DNA of 64,000 nucleotides, from contig JAJTHV010000088.1 of assembly GCA_021300095.1 (NCBI GenBank), forward strand, positions 1-64,000, written 5' to 3'. A program made the position numbers and the translations under genes. The stretch is from Flammeovirgaceae bacterium (lineage in GTDB: Bacteria; Bacteroidota; Bacteroidia; Cytophagales; Cyclobacteriaceae). Every line of letters starts with the position of its first letter. Positions within the stretch are counted from its first letter, which is position 1. Shown piece by piece: positions 25,043-34,045 of this stretch. The notes under the pieces were generated by a model. It searched no databases, was not told the origin of the DNA, and saw only the letters and a program-made list of their open reading frames with translations.

Positions 25043-25366
25043 TCATAAAACGCCAATACAAAAACCATTTTCTTTTTCTTCGATAGGAAATGTTTCCAAA
25101 TCCCGGCATCGCTCACCGCATTCCCGGCCGGTTTTGATATTGAAGCGATAGCCATGCCACGGGCAAACAATTTCTCCCAGGTAATTGATGGATCCTTTGT
25201 GAAGCGCTTCTCCATTATGAGAACATTTGTTTTCAAATGAGTGAAGCACATTTTCACGCAGCACAATACAAATCGCCTTACTCCCTACATCGATTCGGTA
25301 GGGCACATTTTCACGCAATTTCGATTGAACTTCTTCTTTTGATTTAAAAATGGGAATCCACTCCAT
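25043..25366 (-). CDS. Rieske [2Fe-2S] protein
   Basis: The start is the ATG at 25366 (MEWIPIFKSK), giving 107 residues. The cluster ligands are plain: C-S-H near residue 50 and C-P-W-H near residue 72, spaced as in small Rieske ferredoxins related to the NirD/BphF group. It has no membrane anchor or signal peptide, so it is probably a cytoplasmic electron carrier. No partner oxygenase or reductase lies nearby; the neighbour upstream is a divergent amidohydrolase. Confidence 0.85.
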   Translation of the reverse strand: MEWIPIFKSKEEVQSKLRENVPYRIDVGSKAICIVLRENVLHSFENKCSHNGEALHKGSINYLGEIVCPWHGYRFNIKTGRECGERCRDLETFPIEEKENGFCIGVL

Positions 25367-25430
25367 AAAAATTAAGTTTGGCGGGGCGCTTCTTTTATTT
25401 ACCTTCAAGTCGATAACCCTCAAAATTACA

Positions 25431-26738
25431 ATGAAGAACCTTTATATTCTCGTATTCACATTACTTGTTACCATCGGAACCCAAGCTCAGGTAAATCCGA
25501 AGCTACAAGCTAAGCTAGACCTTCAGGCAAAGGAGATTGAAGAAAAGATGATCGGCTGGCGCAGGCACCTGCACCAATACCCCGAACTCTCGAATCGTGA
25601 AACAAAAACAGGCGCTTACATTGTAGCGCACCTAAAATCATTGGGTATTGAAGTACAATATCCGGTAGCGAAAACAGGTGTGGTGGGTATTTTGAAGGGC
25701 GACAAACCGGGGCCGGTGATTGCCTTGCGAGCTGATATGGACGGACTACCCGTTACCGAGCGAAGCTCGCTGCCCTTTGCTTCCAAAGAAAAAACGGTTT
25801 TCAATGGACAAGAAACAGGCGTGATGCATGCCTGCGGCCACGATTCACACATGGCTATGTTGATGGCGGTAGCGGAAATCTTATCAAAAAATAAAAGCGA
25901 GTTGAAAGGCACGGTGAAGTTTTTCTTTCAGCCGGCAGAAGAAGGTGGTTTGCCCAGTGATGGTATGTCGGGAGCAGAGTTGATGATCAAAGAAGGCGTG
26001 ATGGAAAACCCGAAGGTAGATGTGGTGTTTGGTTTGCACATTCAATCACTTACACCAAGCGGAAAAATTGCTTTGAAGCCGGAAGGTTTGATGGCAGCTG
26101 TGGATGGGTTGAATATCAAAGTGAATGGCAAAGGAGCACATGGTGCTACTCCGTGGGATGGTGTGGATCCGATCATGATTTCCAGTCAAATAATAACTGG
26201 ATTACAAACTATTGTAAGCCGTCAGTCGGAGTTGACTAAAGCTGGTGTTGTGATCACGATTGGAAGTATTCATTCAGGAAACAGGGGAAACATTATTCCG
26301 GAAACGGCTACGATGGAAGGAACCATCCGCACGTTTGATGTTTCGATGCAGGCAAAAGTCCACGAAAAAATAAAACAGACCGTATCAAAAATTGCAGAGT
26401 CAGCCGGTGCTACTGCCGAAGCGAGCATCAGCCGCGGCTATCCGGTAACGTACAACGATCCGGCATTAACTGCGATGATGATGCCCAGTTTGCAACGTGC
26501 TGCAGGTAAAGAAAATGTAATTCCTACTCCGGCTGTTACCATGGCTGAAGATTTTTCTTTCTTTCAGCAAAAAGCGCCCGGTGTATTTTTCTTTCTCGGT
26601 GCCTACCCAACTGATGTAAAGTTGGAGAAGCAGCCTGTGCACCACACCGCTGATTTTATGATTGACGAAAAATCATTTGTGATAGGAGTGAAAGCACTTC
26701 TCGCACTGACTACGGATTATATGTACATGAAAAAATAA
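25431..26738 (+). CDS. Secreted M20D amidohydrolase (hippurate/acyl-amino-acid hydrolase-like)
   Basis: The start is the ATG at 25431, which gives a signal peptide (MKNLYILVFTLLVTIGTQAQ); the frame extends upstream but not usefully. The 435-residue enzyme has M20 metal-site motifs: RADMDGLP, MHACGHDSHM, FFQPAEEGG and a late HHTADF. Such enzymes cleave N-acyl amino acids or related amides; the substrate is unknown. It is exported, unlike most bacterial relatives. It is seven bases ahead of the next gene, so the two form an operon. Confidence 0.9.
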   Translation: MKNLYILVFTLLVTIGTQAQVNPKLQAKLDLQAKEIEEKMIGWRRHLHQYPELSNRETKTGAYIVAHLKSLGIEVQYPVAKTGVVGILKGDKPGPVIALRADMDGLPVTERSSLPFASKEKTVFNGQETGVMHACGHDSHMAMLMAVAEILSKNKSELKGTVKFFFQPAEEGGLPSDGMSGAELMIKEGVMENPKVDVVFGLHIQSLTPSGKIALKPEGLMAAVDGLNIKVNGKGAHGATPWDGVDPIMISSQIITGLQTIVSRQSELTKAGVVITIGSIHSGNRGNIIPETATMEGTIRTFDVSMQAKVHEKIKQTVSKIAESAGATAEASISRGYPVTYNDPALTAMMMPSLQRAAGKENVIPTPAVTMAEDFSFFQQKAPGVFFFLGAYPTDVKLEKQPVHHTADFMIDEKSFVIGVKALLALTTDYMYMKK

Positions 26739-26745
26739 ATTAGAC

Positions 26746-27609
26746 ATGAGATTTTTGCCATTATTGGTTATGTTGATGAGTTCTGGTTTGTATGCACAAA
26801 CCGGCTCGGAAGTTTTTCTTTTCGATTTACAGAGCAAAAAAGCAAAGCTCACACTTTCTAATCCTAAGAATATAACTAATCACAACGGCTACGACAATCA
26901 GCCGTCATTTCATTCGGATAAACCACTGATTTATTATTCTTCATTCAATGACGATGGCCGCTCAGACATTAAAATTTTCAATTACAAAACAGGCAAGACG
27001 ACTAACCTTACCAAAACCTCGGAACGAGAATATTCACCCACACTCACACCCGATCAAAAGTTTATTTCATGCATCATTCAGCGCGATAATAATGCGCAGG
27101 ATTTAGGGAAGTACCCAGTGGAAGGTGGGCAGCCTACAGTAATTATCGACAACTTAATTGTTGGTTACCACGCGTGGATCGATGACACCCAACTGATCCT
27201 TTTTGTTTTGGGTGAACCACAAACATTGAGGCTGTATGACACGAAAACGAAAACTGATAAAATCCTAGCAGAGAAGATTGGCCGATCGCTGCATGCAATT
27301 CCCGGTCAGAATGCTATGAGTTTTGTGCATAAAATTTCGGATAGTGAGTGGATCATCAAACGATTCGATAAAACTACCGGAGCCATTTCCGATATAGCGA
27401 CAACGCTGCCCGGTCGGGAAGATTTGTGTTGGACACCTGATGGTAAAATTATCATGAGTGATGGTTCGAAAATTTATTGGCTTGATCCATCTTCTCAAGA
27501 AAAGAAATGGATTGAAATTTCAATGCCAGCCAATGAGAAAATCAAAGGCATTACCCGCTTGGCCATTAATAAAAAAGGAACACAGTTGGCGGTGGTTGTG
27601 GCTGAGTAG
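26746..27609 (+). CDS. Secreted TolB-like beta-propeller protein
   Basis: The 287 residues begin with a signal peptide (MRFLPLLVMLMSSGLYAQ). PD40/WD40-like blades follow, seen in repeats such as NQPSFHSDKPLIYYSS, YSPTLTPDQKFISC and DLCWTPDGKIIMS. It resembles the propeller part of TolB or S9 peptidases without a catalytic domain. It is translated seven bases after the M20 amidohydrolase and may support it in the periplasm. Confidence 0.75.
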   Translation: MRFLPLLVMLMSSGLYAQTGSEVFLFDLQSKKAKLTLSNPKNITNHNGYDNQPSFHSDKPLIYYSSFNDDGRSDIKIFNYKTGKTTNLTKTSEREYSPTLTPDQKFISCIIQRDNNAQDLGKYPVEGGQPTVIIDNLIVGYHAWIDDTQLILFVLGEPQTLRLYDTKTKTDKILAEKIGRSLHAIPGQNAMSFVHKISDSEWIIKRFDKTTGAISDIATTLPGREDLCWTPDGKIIMSDGSKIYWLDPSSQEKKWIEISMPANEKIKGITRLAINKKGTQLAVVVAE

Positions 27610-27616
27610 AGATTAT

Positions 27617-28276
27617 TTATTTTTCGCAAAAGGCACCTTTAGCGATATACAACTGTTTAAAATCCAATTCCAACAGACCTTCGCGAACAGCGGGGTCTTT
27701 TTCAATAGTCTCTTTGTTAAAGTCTCCTTTCACAATCCAGATGCCACCTTCGGTATCTCCAAATGTACCTTCGGCTATTGTATTGCCGTCTTTCATCAAT
27801 TCATTCAGATAGCGGTCATGTTTTCCAAATAACTCGGGTGCATCTTGGACGTTGAACTTCGCGATGTTGGGAATGAAACGCACGAATGAATACATCACCA
27901 TTTGGTAAGGTTCATTGGCTTTACAAATACCACCAACGCCAGGTGTGTATGTGAGCATCTCCAGCCGCCAGCGATTTGCTTGAATGCCCGGATCACCCTT
28001 CAGCCATTCTTCTACTTCAGCACGATTGGTGGTGTTGAAAACAAAAATTCCACCACCGCCTTCAAAAGGACCTGCCGCTAGCAGCTTTCCTTCTTTGGCC
28101 ATTTTATTGATGTTGGCCATATGACCTTCCATCAACTTATCAACTTCTGCTTTGGGTAGCTCAGGCAAGTCAGTTCGCTTGTGAAGAAACACAAAAATAT
28201 GCGAGGTTGCTTTTTGCGCACAAACAGTGTAATCACCTGCAGTGAGCAAGAGTAGTAAGACCAAAATCTTTTTCAT
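27617..28276 (-). CDS. Secreted protein with two YCII-related domains
   Basis: A signal peptide (to about residue 20) precedes two YCII-like ferredoxin folds. The first contains GHMANINKMAKEGKLLAAGPF (residues about 51-71, quoted in part), with the conserved histidine. The second contains KHDRYLNELM and IAEGTFGD. Tandem YCII domains on one exported chain are seen in Bacteroidota, but no activity is known. It begins three bases after the DMT transporter stop, so they are co-transcribed. Confidence 0.75.
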   Translation of the reverse strand: MKKILVLLLLLTAGDYTVCAQKATSHIFVFLHKRTDLPELPKAEVDKLMEGHMANINKMAKEGKLLAAGPFEGGGGIFVFNTTNRAEVEEWLKGDPGIQANRWRLEMLTYTPGVGGICKANEPYQMVMYSFVRFIPNIAKFNVQDAPELFGKHDRYLNELMKDGNTIAEGTFGDTEGGIWIVKGDFNKETIEKDPAVREGLLELDFKQLYIAKGAFCEK

Positions 28277-28279
28277 AGC

Positions 28280-29239
28280 CTATTTTTGTTTGCCGATAAT
28301 CAATACGCCAACTAAGATCAATAAAGTTCCTGCCAATTGCCAGAAGGTGATTGCCTCTCCTAAAAAAAAATTAGCCAATACAATCGTGGATACAGGCCCC
28401 ACGCTTCCTACAATGGCTGTATTGTCTGAGCCCATTCGGTTAATAGCGGCGGTAACTAGATATGAAGGAATGACCGTAGAAAAAACAGCCATCAAAAAAC
28501 TATAGACATATACCAGCGGAGGCAAATGAAACAGCGATACATTGCTGAACAGAGCAAAATGTAAAAGCACGCCCACTGAAGCAAAACTCATGGCGTAACT
28601 ATTAAACTTCGAAGCGCCTACTTGTGGAATCAATCGGCCGCTGCCAACGATATAGGCAGCGTAAGTGAAGGCACAAATAAAAATATACAAGGACCCCAGC
28701 AGGAAGTGATTGCTTTGTGGAGCACTCCAATCTATTTCGCTGATGAAGGCGATTGCAAGACCAATATAGGTGATTGCCACCGCCAGCCACTGCAGAGGCT
28801 TTATCTTCACTTTGAAAATCACAGCCGACATCAGCAAAACCAACGTAGGATACACGAACAAAATCAAACGCTCGATGCCGGCAGAAACATAGGCCAATCC
28901 AAGAAAGTCGAGCAGGCTGCTGATGTAATAACCCAAGCAACCAATGATGGCAATGTAAGCCCATTGGCGTGCTGTGAATTTGGTGTTCGTTGCTTTGCTG
29001 GAGGAAATGGCAGCGGCACCAACGAAAAAAGGAACAGAGAAAATCATACGCCACGCAAGCAATGTCAGCGCATCTATTTGTGTATCGCGATAAGCTAGTT
29101 TTACAAAAATGGCTTTGGTAGAAAAACAAACGGCACCCAACAGAGCTAGAAGGATGCCTTCAATGAGATGATGATTCGGTTTTGCAGAAGATGATTTCAA
29201 TAGAGTTGCATCATTATTGCCACTAAGTCTCAAAGACAC
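28280..29239 (-). CDS. EamA/DMT-type transporter
   Basis: Ten hydrophobic helices form the two EamA repeats, with GAVCFSTKAIFVKLAY in the first and GSVGPVSTIVLANFFLGE in the second. These proteins export metabolites or amino acids; the substrate is unknown. The GTG at 29239 lies within a dispersed repeat (29219-29243) and its first residues come from it, so the TTG at 29200 is a plausible alternative start. The downstream YCII gene begins three bases after the stop. Confidence 0.85.
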   Translation of the reverse strand: MSLRLSGNNDATLLKSSSAKPNHHLIEGILLALLGAVCFSTKAIFVKLAYRDTQIDALTLLAWRMIFSVPFFVGAAAISSSKATNTKFTARQWAYIAIIGCLGYYISSLLDFLGLAYVSAGIERLILFVYPTLVLLMSAVIFKVKIKPLQWLAVAITYIGLAIAFISEIDWSAPQSNHFLLGSLYIFICAFTYAAYIVGSGRLIPQVGASKFNSYAMSFASVGVLLHFALFSNVSLFHLPPLVYVYSFLMAVFSTVIPSYLVTAAINRMGSDNTAIVGSVGPVSTIVLANFFLGEAITFWQLAGTLLILVGVLIIGKQK

Positions 29240-29243
29240 AAAG
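29219..29243. repeat. Second copy of dispersed repeat
   Basis: On the minus strand it starts CTTTGTG and ends GTGGC, matching 23913-23937 at 19 of 25 positions. It overlaps the presumed 5' end of the DMT gene. Hairpin potential is weaker than in the other copy. Confidence 0.45.
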
Positions 29244-29267
29244 AAATTGCTGATCTTATTCCCGAAG

Positions 29268-32216
29268 CTAGCTCATCAACATCTCAATATCTTCTCGCGT
29301 AAGCGACTTCACCACGTTTTCTTCGTTTTGGATGAGATTTTCGGAGAGCTTGAGTTTATGCTTTTGCAGCGTGAGTATTTTTTCTTCTACCGTGTTGCGG
29401 GTGATGAATTTGTAAGTGAATACTTTTTTCTTCTGCCCGATGCGGTGTGCGCGATCAGCCGCTTGTGCTTCGACAGCCGGATTCCACCAAGGATCGAGGA
29501 TAAATACATAATCGGCTTCCGTGAGATTTAATCCCAATCCACCTGCTTTGATTGAAATCAAAAATACTTTGAGATCTGGATTTTTGTTGAATTTCTCCAC
29601 CTGCTCCTGCCGATCGGTGCTCGATCCATCCAAATAAGCAAATGGAATTTTTCTATCTTTCAACATCTCCTTCATGATTTCCAAATGCTTCACAAACTGG
29701 CTAAACACTAGCAGCTTATGGCCCTCGAGTAACGCATTTTCAATCATGTGCGAAACATCTTCCAGTTTTCCGGATGAACCGGTATAGTGGCTATCCACCA
29801 TCCGGGGATGATTCGAGATTTGTCGCAGTTTGGTTAAGCCTTCTAATATTTGAATGCGCGAGCTGCCAATGCCTTCTTTGTCGATCAGGTCCAGAATTTT
29901 ATGACGATAGAATGATTTCACCTCTTCGTACTTTTGTTCTTGCTCGGCACTCATGTTGGTGTAGTAGATGTTCTCTACTTTCTCCGGCAAGTCAGTGGCC
30001 ACCTGCGATTTCAATCTGCGCAGCATAAATGGGCGAATGATGCCATTGAGTTTTTTCGTTTTGGCCTCATCGGCTTTTTTCTCAATGGGCAACTGGTATT
30101 CTTTTTTGAAGAATGTTTGGCCTCCGAGCAATCCGGGATTTATAAACGTCATCTGTGACCACAGATCGAGTGTCGTATTTTCCAGCGGTGTTCCCGTTAA
30201 GGTTAATTTATACCTCGACTTCAACTGCATCACGGCTTTGGCAATATTGGCCGTAGGGTTTTTAATTACCTGCGATTCGTCCAGAATGATGTAGTTGAAA
30301 TAAAATTTATCCAGCACATCAATATCCAATCGGGTGATACCATAGGAAGTAAGGATCAAATCATACTTGCTGAAGCGGCTCACGTCTTTATTGCGCAGCG
30401 TGCCCGTGTACGTAAGAATTTTGAGATCGGGCGTAAACTTAGACGCCTCCATCTCCCAATTGTAGATAAGCGAAGTAGGCATCACTAATAAAGAAGTGCC
30501 TGCATTTCCTTTTTCTTTTTCGGATTGAAGCAATGCCAATGTCTGCACGGTTTTGCCTAAACCCATGTCATCGGCTAAGCAGCCACCCAAATGAAACTCA
30601 TTTAGAAAGCGTAGCCAATTGTATCCTGCTTTTTGATAAGGGCGCAATGTGCCTTTGAATTGGGCAGGCAGCGCATAGTCTTTGATGCCGGTGAATGATT
30701 GCAGATTGCGCAAGCGATCGCTCATTTGCACTTTGGCCAGATTGCCTTCTTCCAATTCGCTCACCAGATTGATGTGGTGTTTTTTCAGCATGGGCTTTTC
30801 TTGTTCGCCATGCGTTTCGCTGAGCGCGAACAAATCGCCATACTTAATCAACCACGCATCAGGGATGATCGCAATTTCACCATTGGGCAATTTGAATTCT
30901 ACTTTCTTTTTCAGAATGAGTTTGCGCAACTCTTTGAACGAGATTTCATATTCACCAAACTTGATCCGCGCATGAATATCAAACCAGTCGATGTTTTCTT
31001 TTACCTCCAACTCAATCACCGCCTTACCCACAAAATATTTTTTGTCGCGGTTTTCGGGCTGGCTCACTTCAAAGCCAAGATTGAGGAGGTTGACACGATT
31101 TTCATTTAACCACGAAAACGCGTGTGCTTTGTCTACCGCACACCGAAATCCCCGTAAGGGCAAACCTAACTTAATTAATGTTTGCGCTGATTTTTTTTCA
31201 GATTCGGTGTTTCGCTTGATGCGATGGAAAACGTAGTCGTTGTCTTTTTTCTCTACGGTTACACTGACCGGCCCAAAGGCATCGCCCCGAAATTTGTATT
31301 TGCCATAGCGGAAGGAGAGATCAAATACAATTTTACCGGCTTCATCGTCCGTACTTTCAGCCCCCTCGCCATCTTGCCCAAATAGAGTAGGAACTGTTTT
31401 TTCGTTGGCTGTGGGTAATTCAGAGATGGTGAGCAGCGGATGCGGGTCGTGTTCGTGCTTCGCAATTTCAAAACCATGCGCTTCAATTTCATCAAACGAT
31501 GCGATGAGCGGAGCGACAAATCGGTTGTAATAAGTTTCCTCTAAATTTTTAGGAATGACTACGTGCTTCTTATTGAGGAAAGGCTGAAGTTTTTTTCCAT
31601 CAACAAACTTTTCAAACCCGTAGAGCTTGCCGTTGAAAACCATCCAAGCCGGCAATTTGCAAATAAGATAGGCATTGGGGCTTGGAATTTCTACGCGCTT
31701 GCCGTTGTGTGAAATAGTGGGGTAGTAGTTGGTGTTTTCTTCGCTGCGCTTAAAATGAAATTGAATGGTAGCTCGCGTTTCGAGGACCTCCAGCTTGCGC
31801 CAGGTGGGCTCACCATCGTTGCCCATTTCAAAAAGCATTTTGCCTTTCAGCTTATCGAGCACTTGTGCTCTGCGCTTTTCCATGTAGGCTTCAATTTGTT
31901 CTTGCAGCATTTCATCTCCTTTTTCTTTGTGAAATACTTTGCTGAAAAACTCATCGGGCTTCATTATTTTTTTCGAGAAGTGTTTGAGCACAGCATCCTG
32001 ATTCATGCTGTCCATCATCTCGATCAATTCAAAATCGCGTGTGTCTAATCCTTTCGAAAACTCGCGTGCATTTTTTGAGGATATGTTTTGATGCTGATAA
32101 GTCAATTTGCCTTTTTCATCCAAATGCACGATGAAGGACTCAAAAATATAGCCCAAGTACTCATGCTGATAAAGCGAGTAGATGATTTGAAAGGGTTGTG
32201 CTGCCGATACTTTCAT
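29268..32216 (-). CDS. SNF2-family helicase
   Basis: The 982 residues have a divergent N-terminal half of unknown fold and a full SNF2 ATPase in the second half: LADDMGLGKTVQTLALL (Walker A, near 550), DESQVIKN (box II, Ser in place of the usual Ala or Gly), LTGTPLEN, then GGLGLNLTEADYVF and RAHRIGQ. RapA-like/Bacteroidota SNF2 proteins act on nucleoprotein complexes, for example stalled RNA polymerase. It stands alone on its strand. Confidence 0.92.
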   Translation of the reverse strand: MKVSAAQPFQIIYSLYQHEYLGYIFESFIVHLDEKGKLTYQHQNISSKNAREFSKGLDTRDFELIEMMDSMNQDAVLKHFSKKIMKPDEFFSKVFHKEKGDEMLQEQIEAYMEKRRAQVLDKLKGKMLFEMGNDGEPTWRKLEVLETRATIQFHFKRSEENTNYYPTISHNGKRVEIPSPNAYLICKLPAWMVFNGKLYGFEKFVDGKKLQPFLNKKHVVIPKNLEETYYNRFVAPLIASFDEIEAHGFEIAKHEHDPHPLLTISELPTANEKTVPTLFGQDGEGAESTDDEAGKIVFDLSFRYGKYKFRGDAFGPVSVTVEKKDNDYVFHRIKRNTESEKKSAQTLIKLGLPLRGFRCAVDKAHAFSWLNENRVNLLNLGFEVSQPENRDKKYFVGKAVIELEVKENIDWFDIHARIKFGEYEISFKELRKLILKKKVEFKLPNGEIAIIPDAWLIKYGDLFALSETHGEQEKPMLKKHHINLVSELEEGNLAKVQMSDRLRNLQSFTGIKDYALPAQFKGTLRPYQKAGYNWLRFLNEFHLGGCLADDMGLGKTVQTLALLQSEKEKGNAGTSLLVMPTSLIYNWEMEASKFTPDLKILTYTGTLRNKDVSRFSKYDLILTSYGITRLDIDVLDKFYFNYIILDESQVIKNPTANIAKAVMQLKSRYKLTLTGTPLENTTLDLWSQMTFINPGLLGGQTFFKKEYQLPIEKKADEAKTKKLNGIIRPFMLRRLKSQVATDLPEKVENIYYTNMSAEQEQKYEEVKSFYRHKILDLIDKEGIGSSRIQILEGLTKLRQISNHPRMVDSHYTGSSGKLEDVSHMIENALLEGHKLLVFSQFVKHLEIMKEMLKDRKIPFAYLDGSSTDRQEQVEKFNKNPDLKVFLISIKAGGLGLNLTEADYVFILDPWWNPAVEAQAADRAHRIGQKKKVFTYKFITRNTVEEKILTLQKHKLKLSENLIQNEENVVKSLTREDIEMLMS

Positions 32217-32370
32217 TTTAAAAATCCCAGTCCTAATATTAAAAAGATTGCTAAAAGCAGCTCAAGGAACCGTTTTTAGAAAAATTCAGACCAAGGGGAC
32301 TTGCAAAATAGCGATTCTAAGTCAAATTTTTCTTCACTTTTTGAGCAAGAACCTACACGTTCATTACATG

Positions 32371-33588
32371 CTAAAGTTCTTCCGTAGAGAATGATTTGGC
32401 GGCCACTGATGCCGGATAGAAGGAGATGAGCAAGGTAATGGTAATCATGACTACGTAAATAGACACAAAATCCCATGGATTGAGACGCACCGGATAATTG
32501 GCAACCAACGCGTTTTCCATGCCCATGCCGACTAGCCCAAAATGATCCTGAAGCCAGCAAATTGTGCCGCCCAGCACCATTCCAATACCTGCCCCAAAGA
32601 AGGCAATCAGTGCGCCCTCACTCAAAAAGATGTTTCTGATCAGTTGAGGACTGGCGCCTATTGCAGAAAGAATGGCAACATCTTTTTTCTTGTCAATCAC
32701 TAACATCATCAACGAGAAGAAGATGTTGATAGAGGCAATTAATATCAGCAGATTAAAAGACAAAAAGATGAAAAGCTTTTCCATTTTTAGCAGTTTATAA
32801 ATGTCTTTGTGTTGCTGTTCGTTTGTTAGCACGGAAAAGCGATCGCCCAGCAGCTTTTGTAATTTTTCTTGCACGCTAGCCGTGGCCGACTTTGTTTTTA
32901 TTTCTAGACTGGTGCGTTTATCTCCGTAATCCAACAAGTCTATTGCAAAATCGAGTGGCACAAAAACATAGTTGTCGTCATAATTTTTTTCAATGGAGAA
33001 AACACTGCCCGGCTCAATATCTCTGCGTGCATAAAGCTTTGTGATGTCCATTGTAGAGGCCTTTACATTTTTGATGTAATAAACTTGGAGCGGATAAATG
33101 TTGTTTTCAACCGCAATACTTAGCGCATATTGAACGCCTCTTCCTACAATAGCATAGTTGATGCCGTTTTCGCGCAAGCGCAGTTTCCCTTCCGCGATGT
33201 GTCCATCCAGCCGGTGTTGATCGATAAAATTATCACTGTATCCTTTAATGGTTACAACAATATCCGCATCGCGGTAACGGATTAGTGCATAGTCTTCAAT
33301 TACTTCGGTTACTGTTTCTACACCTTCAATCGATTTGATCTGTTGAAGAAACAGGGAGTCTACCACAAATGACTTCCCTTTGACGGCTTCTACTTTAATT
33401 TCGGGATCAAAGGCTGTGTTTAATGATCGCAACAGATCGCCTAGTCCATTAAAAACGGAAAGAACGATAATAAGAGCCGCTGTGGCCATGGCAACGGCAA
33501 TCATGGAAAGAATAGAAATGATGTTAATGAAATTTTTCTTCCGGGTGGATAGAAAGTATCGCTTTGCTATGAAAAAGGAGAAGTTCAA
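32371..33588 (-). CDS. LolC/LolE-like ABC transporter permease
   Basis: This 405-residue protein has one membrane helix at about 20-48, a large periplasmic domain and three C-terminal helices, as in lipoprotein-releasing permeases and other FtsX-like proteins. It begins FFIAKRYFLSTRKKNFINII, as do LolE homologues in this phylum. The start is a TTG at 33588, supported by that alignment. It probably extracts lipoproteins from the inner membrane; no LolD ATPase is adjacent. It begins 23 bases after rbfA. Confidence 0.85.
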   Translation of the reverse strand: MNFSFFIAKRYFLSTRKKNFINIISILSMIAVAMATAALIIVLSVFNGLGDLLRSLNTAFDPEIKVEAVKGKSFVVDSLFLQQIKSIEGVETVTEVIEDYALIRYRDADIVVTIKGYSDNFIDQHRLDGHIAEGKLRLRENGINYAIVGRGVQYALSIAVENNIYPLQVYYIKNVKASTMDITKLYARRDIEPGSVFSIEKNYDDNYVFVPLDFAIDLLDYGDKRTSLEIKTKSATASVQEKLQKLLGDRFSVLTNEQQHKDIYKLLKMEKLFIFLSFNLLILIASINIFFSLMMLVIDKKKDVAILSAIGASPQLIRNIFLSEGALIAFFGAGIGMVLGGTICWLQDHFGLVGMGMENALVANYPVRLNPWDFVSIYVVMITITLLISFYPASVAAKSFSTEEL

Positions 33589-33611
33589 TGTACGCGGAAG
33601 ATGAAGGTGGC

Positions 33612-33980
33612 TTAATTCTTGTCTTCTTTAGGGATATTCAGATTTTTGATAATGTCTTCAATACGTTGAGCCCCCTCCTCTATCTCGTCAATGTAAAACA
33701 CCAATTGAGGCACTATTCGGGCTTGGTTGCGAATTTTATTTCCAAGGGCTTTCCTTATTTCACTCTTTTTCAAGTTGATTTTATCGAGAACTGCCTGCTT
33801 GTCTTTGGCGAGTGTCATGCTCAAATAGATTTTGGCAACACTCAAATCGGGGCTCATGCGCACATCGGCCACAGTAATAAAGGCATTGTCTAAGAAATTC
33901 GTCTTTTCCTTCAAAAAAATGTCGCTTAGTTCTTTTAGAATTAGCTTGCTGTACTTTTGTTGCCGAACGGTTCCACTCAT
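33612..33980 (-). CDS. rbfA: Ribosome-binding factor A
   Basis: I start at the ATG at 33980 (MSGTVRQQKYSK), giving 122 residues, the usual RbfA length; the frame's upstream extension is not family-like. The KH-like fold is visible: ITVADVRMSPDLSVAKIYLS, then LGNKIRNQARIVPQLVFYID. RbfA helps mature the 30S subunit and process 16S rRNA. It is co-transcribed with the LolC/E-like permease. Confidence 0.92.
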   Translation of the reverse strand: MSGTVRQQKYSKLILKELSDIFLKEKTNFLDNAFITVADVRMSPDLSVAKIYLSMTLAKDKQAVLDKINLKKSEIRKALGNKIRNQARIVPQLVFYIDEIEEGAQRIEDIIKNLNIPKEDKN

Positions 33981-34009
33981 AAAGTAAAAGTACAGAATGT
34001 CAATCACAC

Positions 34010-34017
34010 TATTTTTG
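34010..34017 (+). promoter_or_regulatory. -7 element before the polytopic protein
   Basis: TATTTTTG matches TANNTTTG, 28 bases upstream of the GTG at 34046. No good -33 is visible. Confidence 0.35.
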
Positions 34018-34045
34018 ATTTTATTTGCCCCTTCAACACTTTTTT

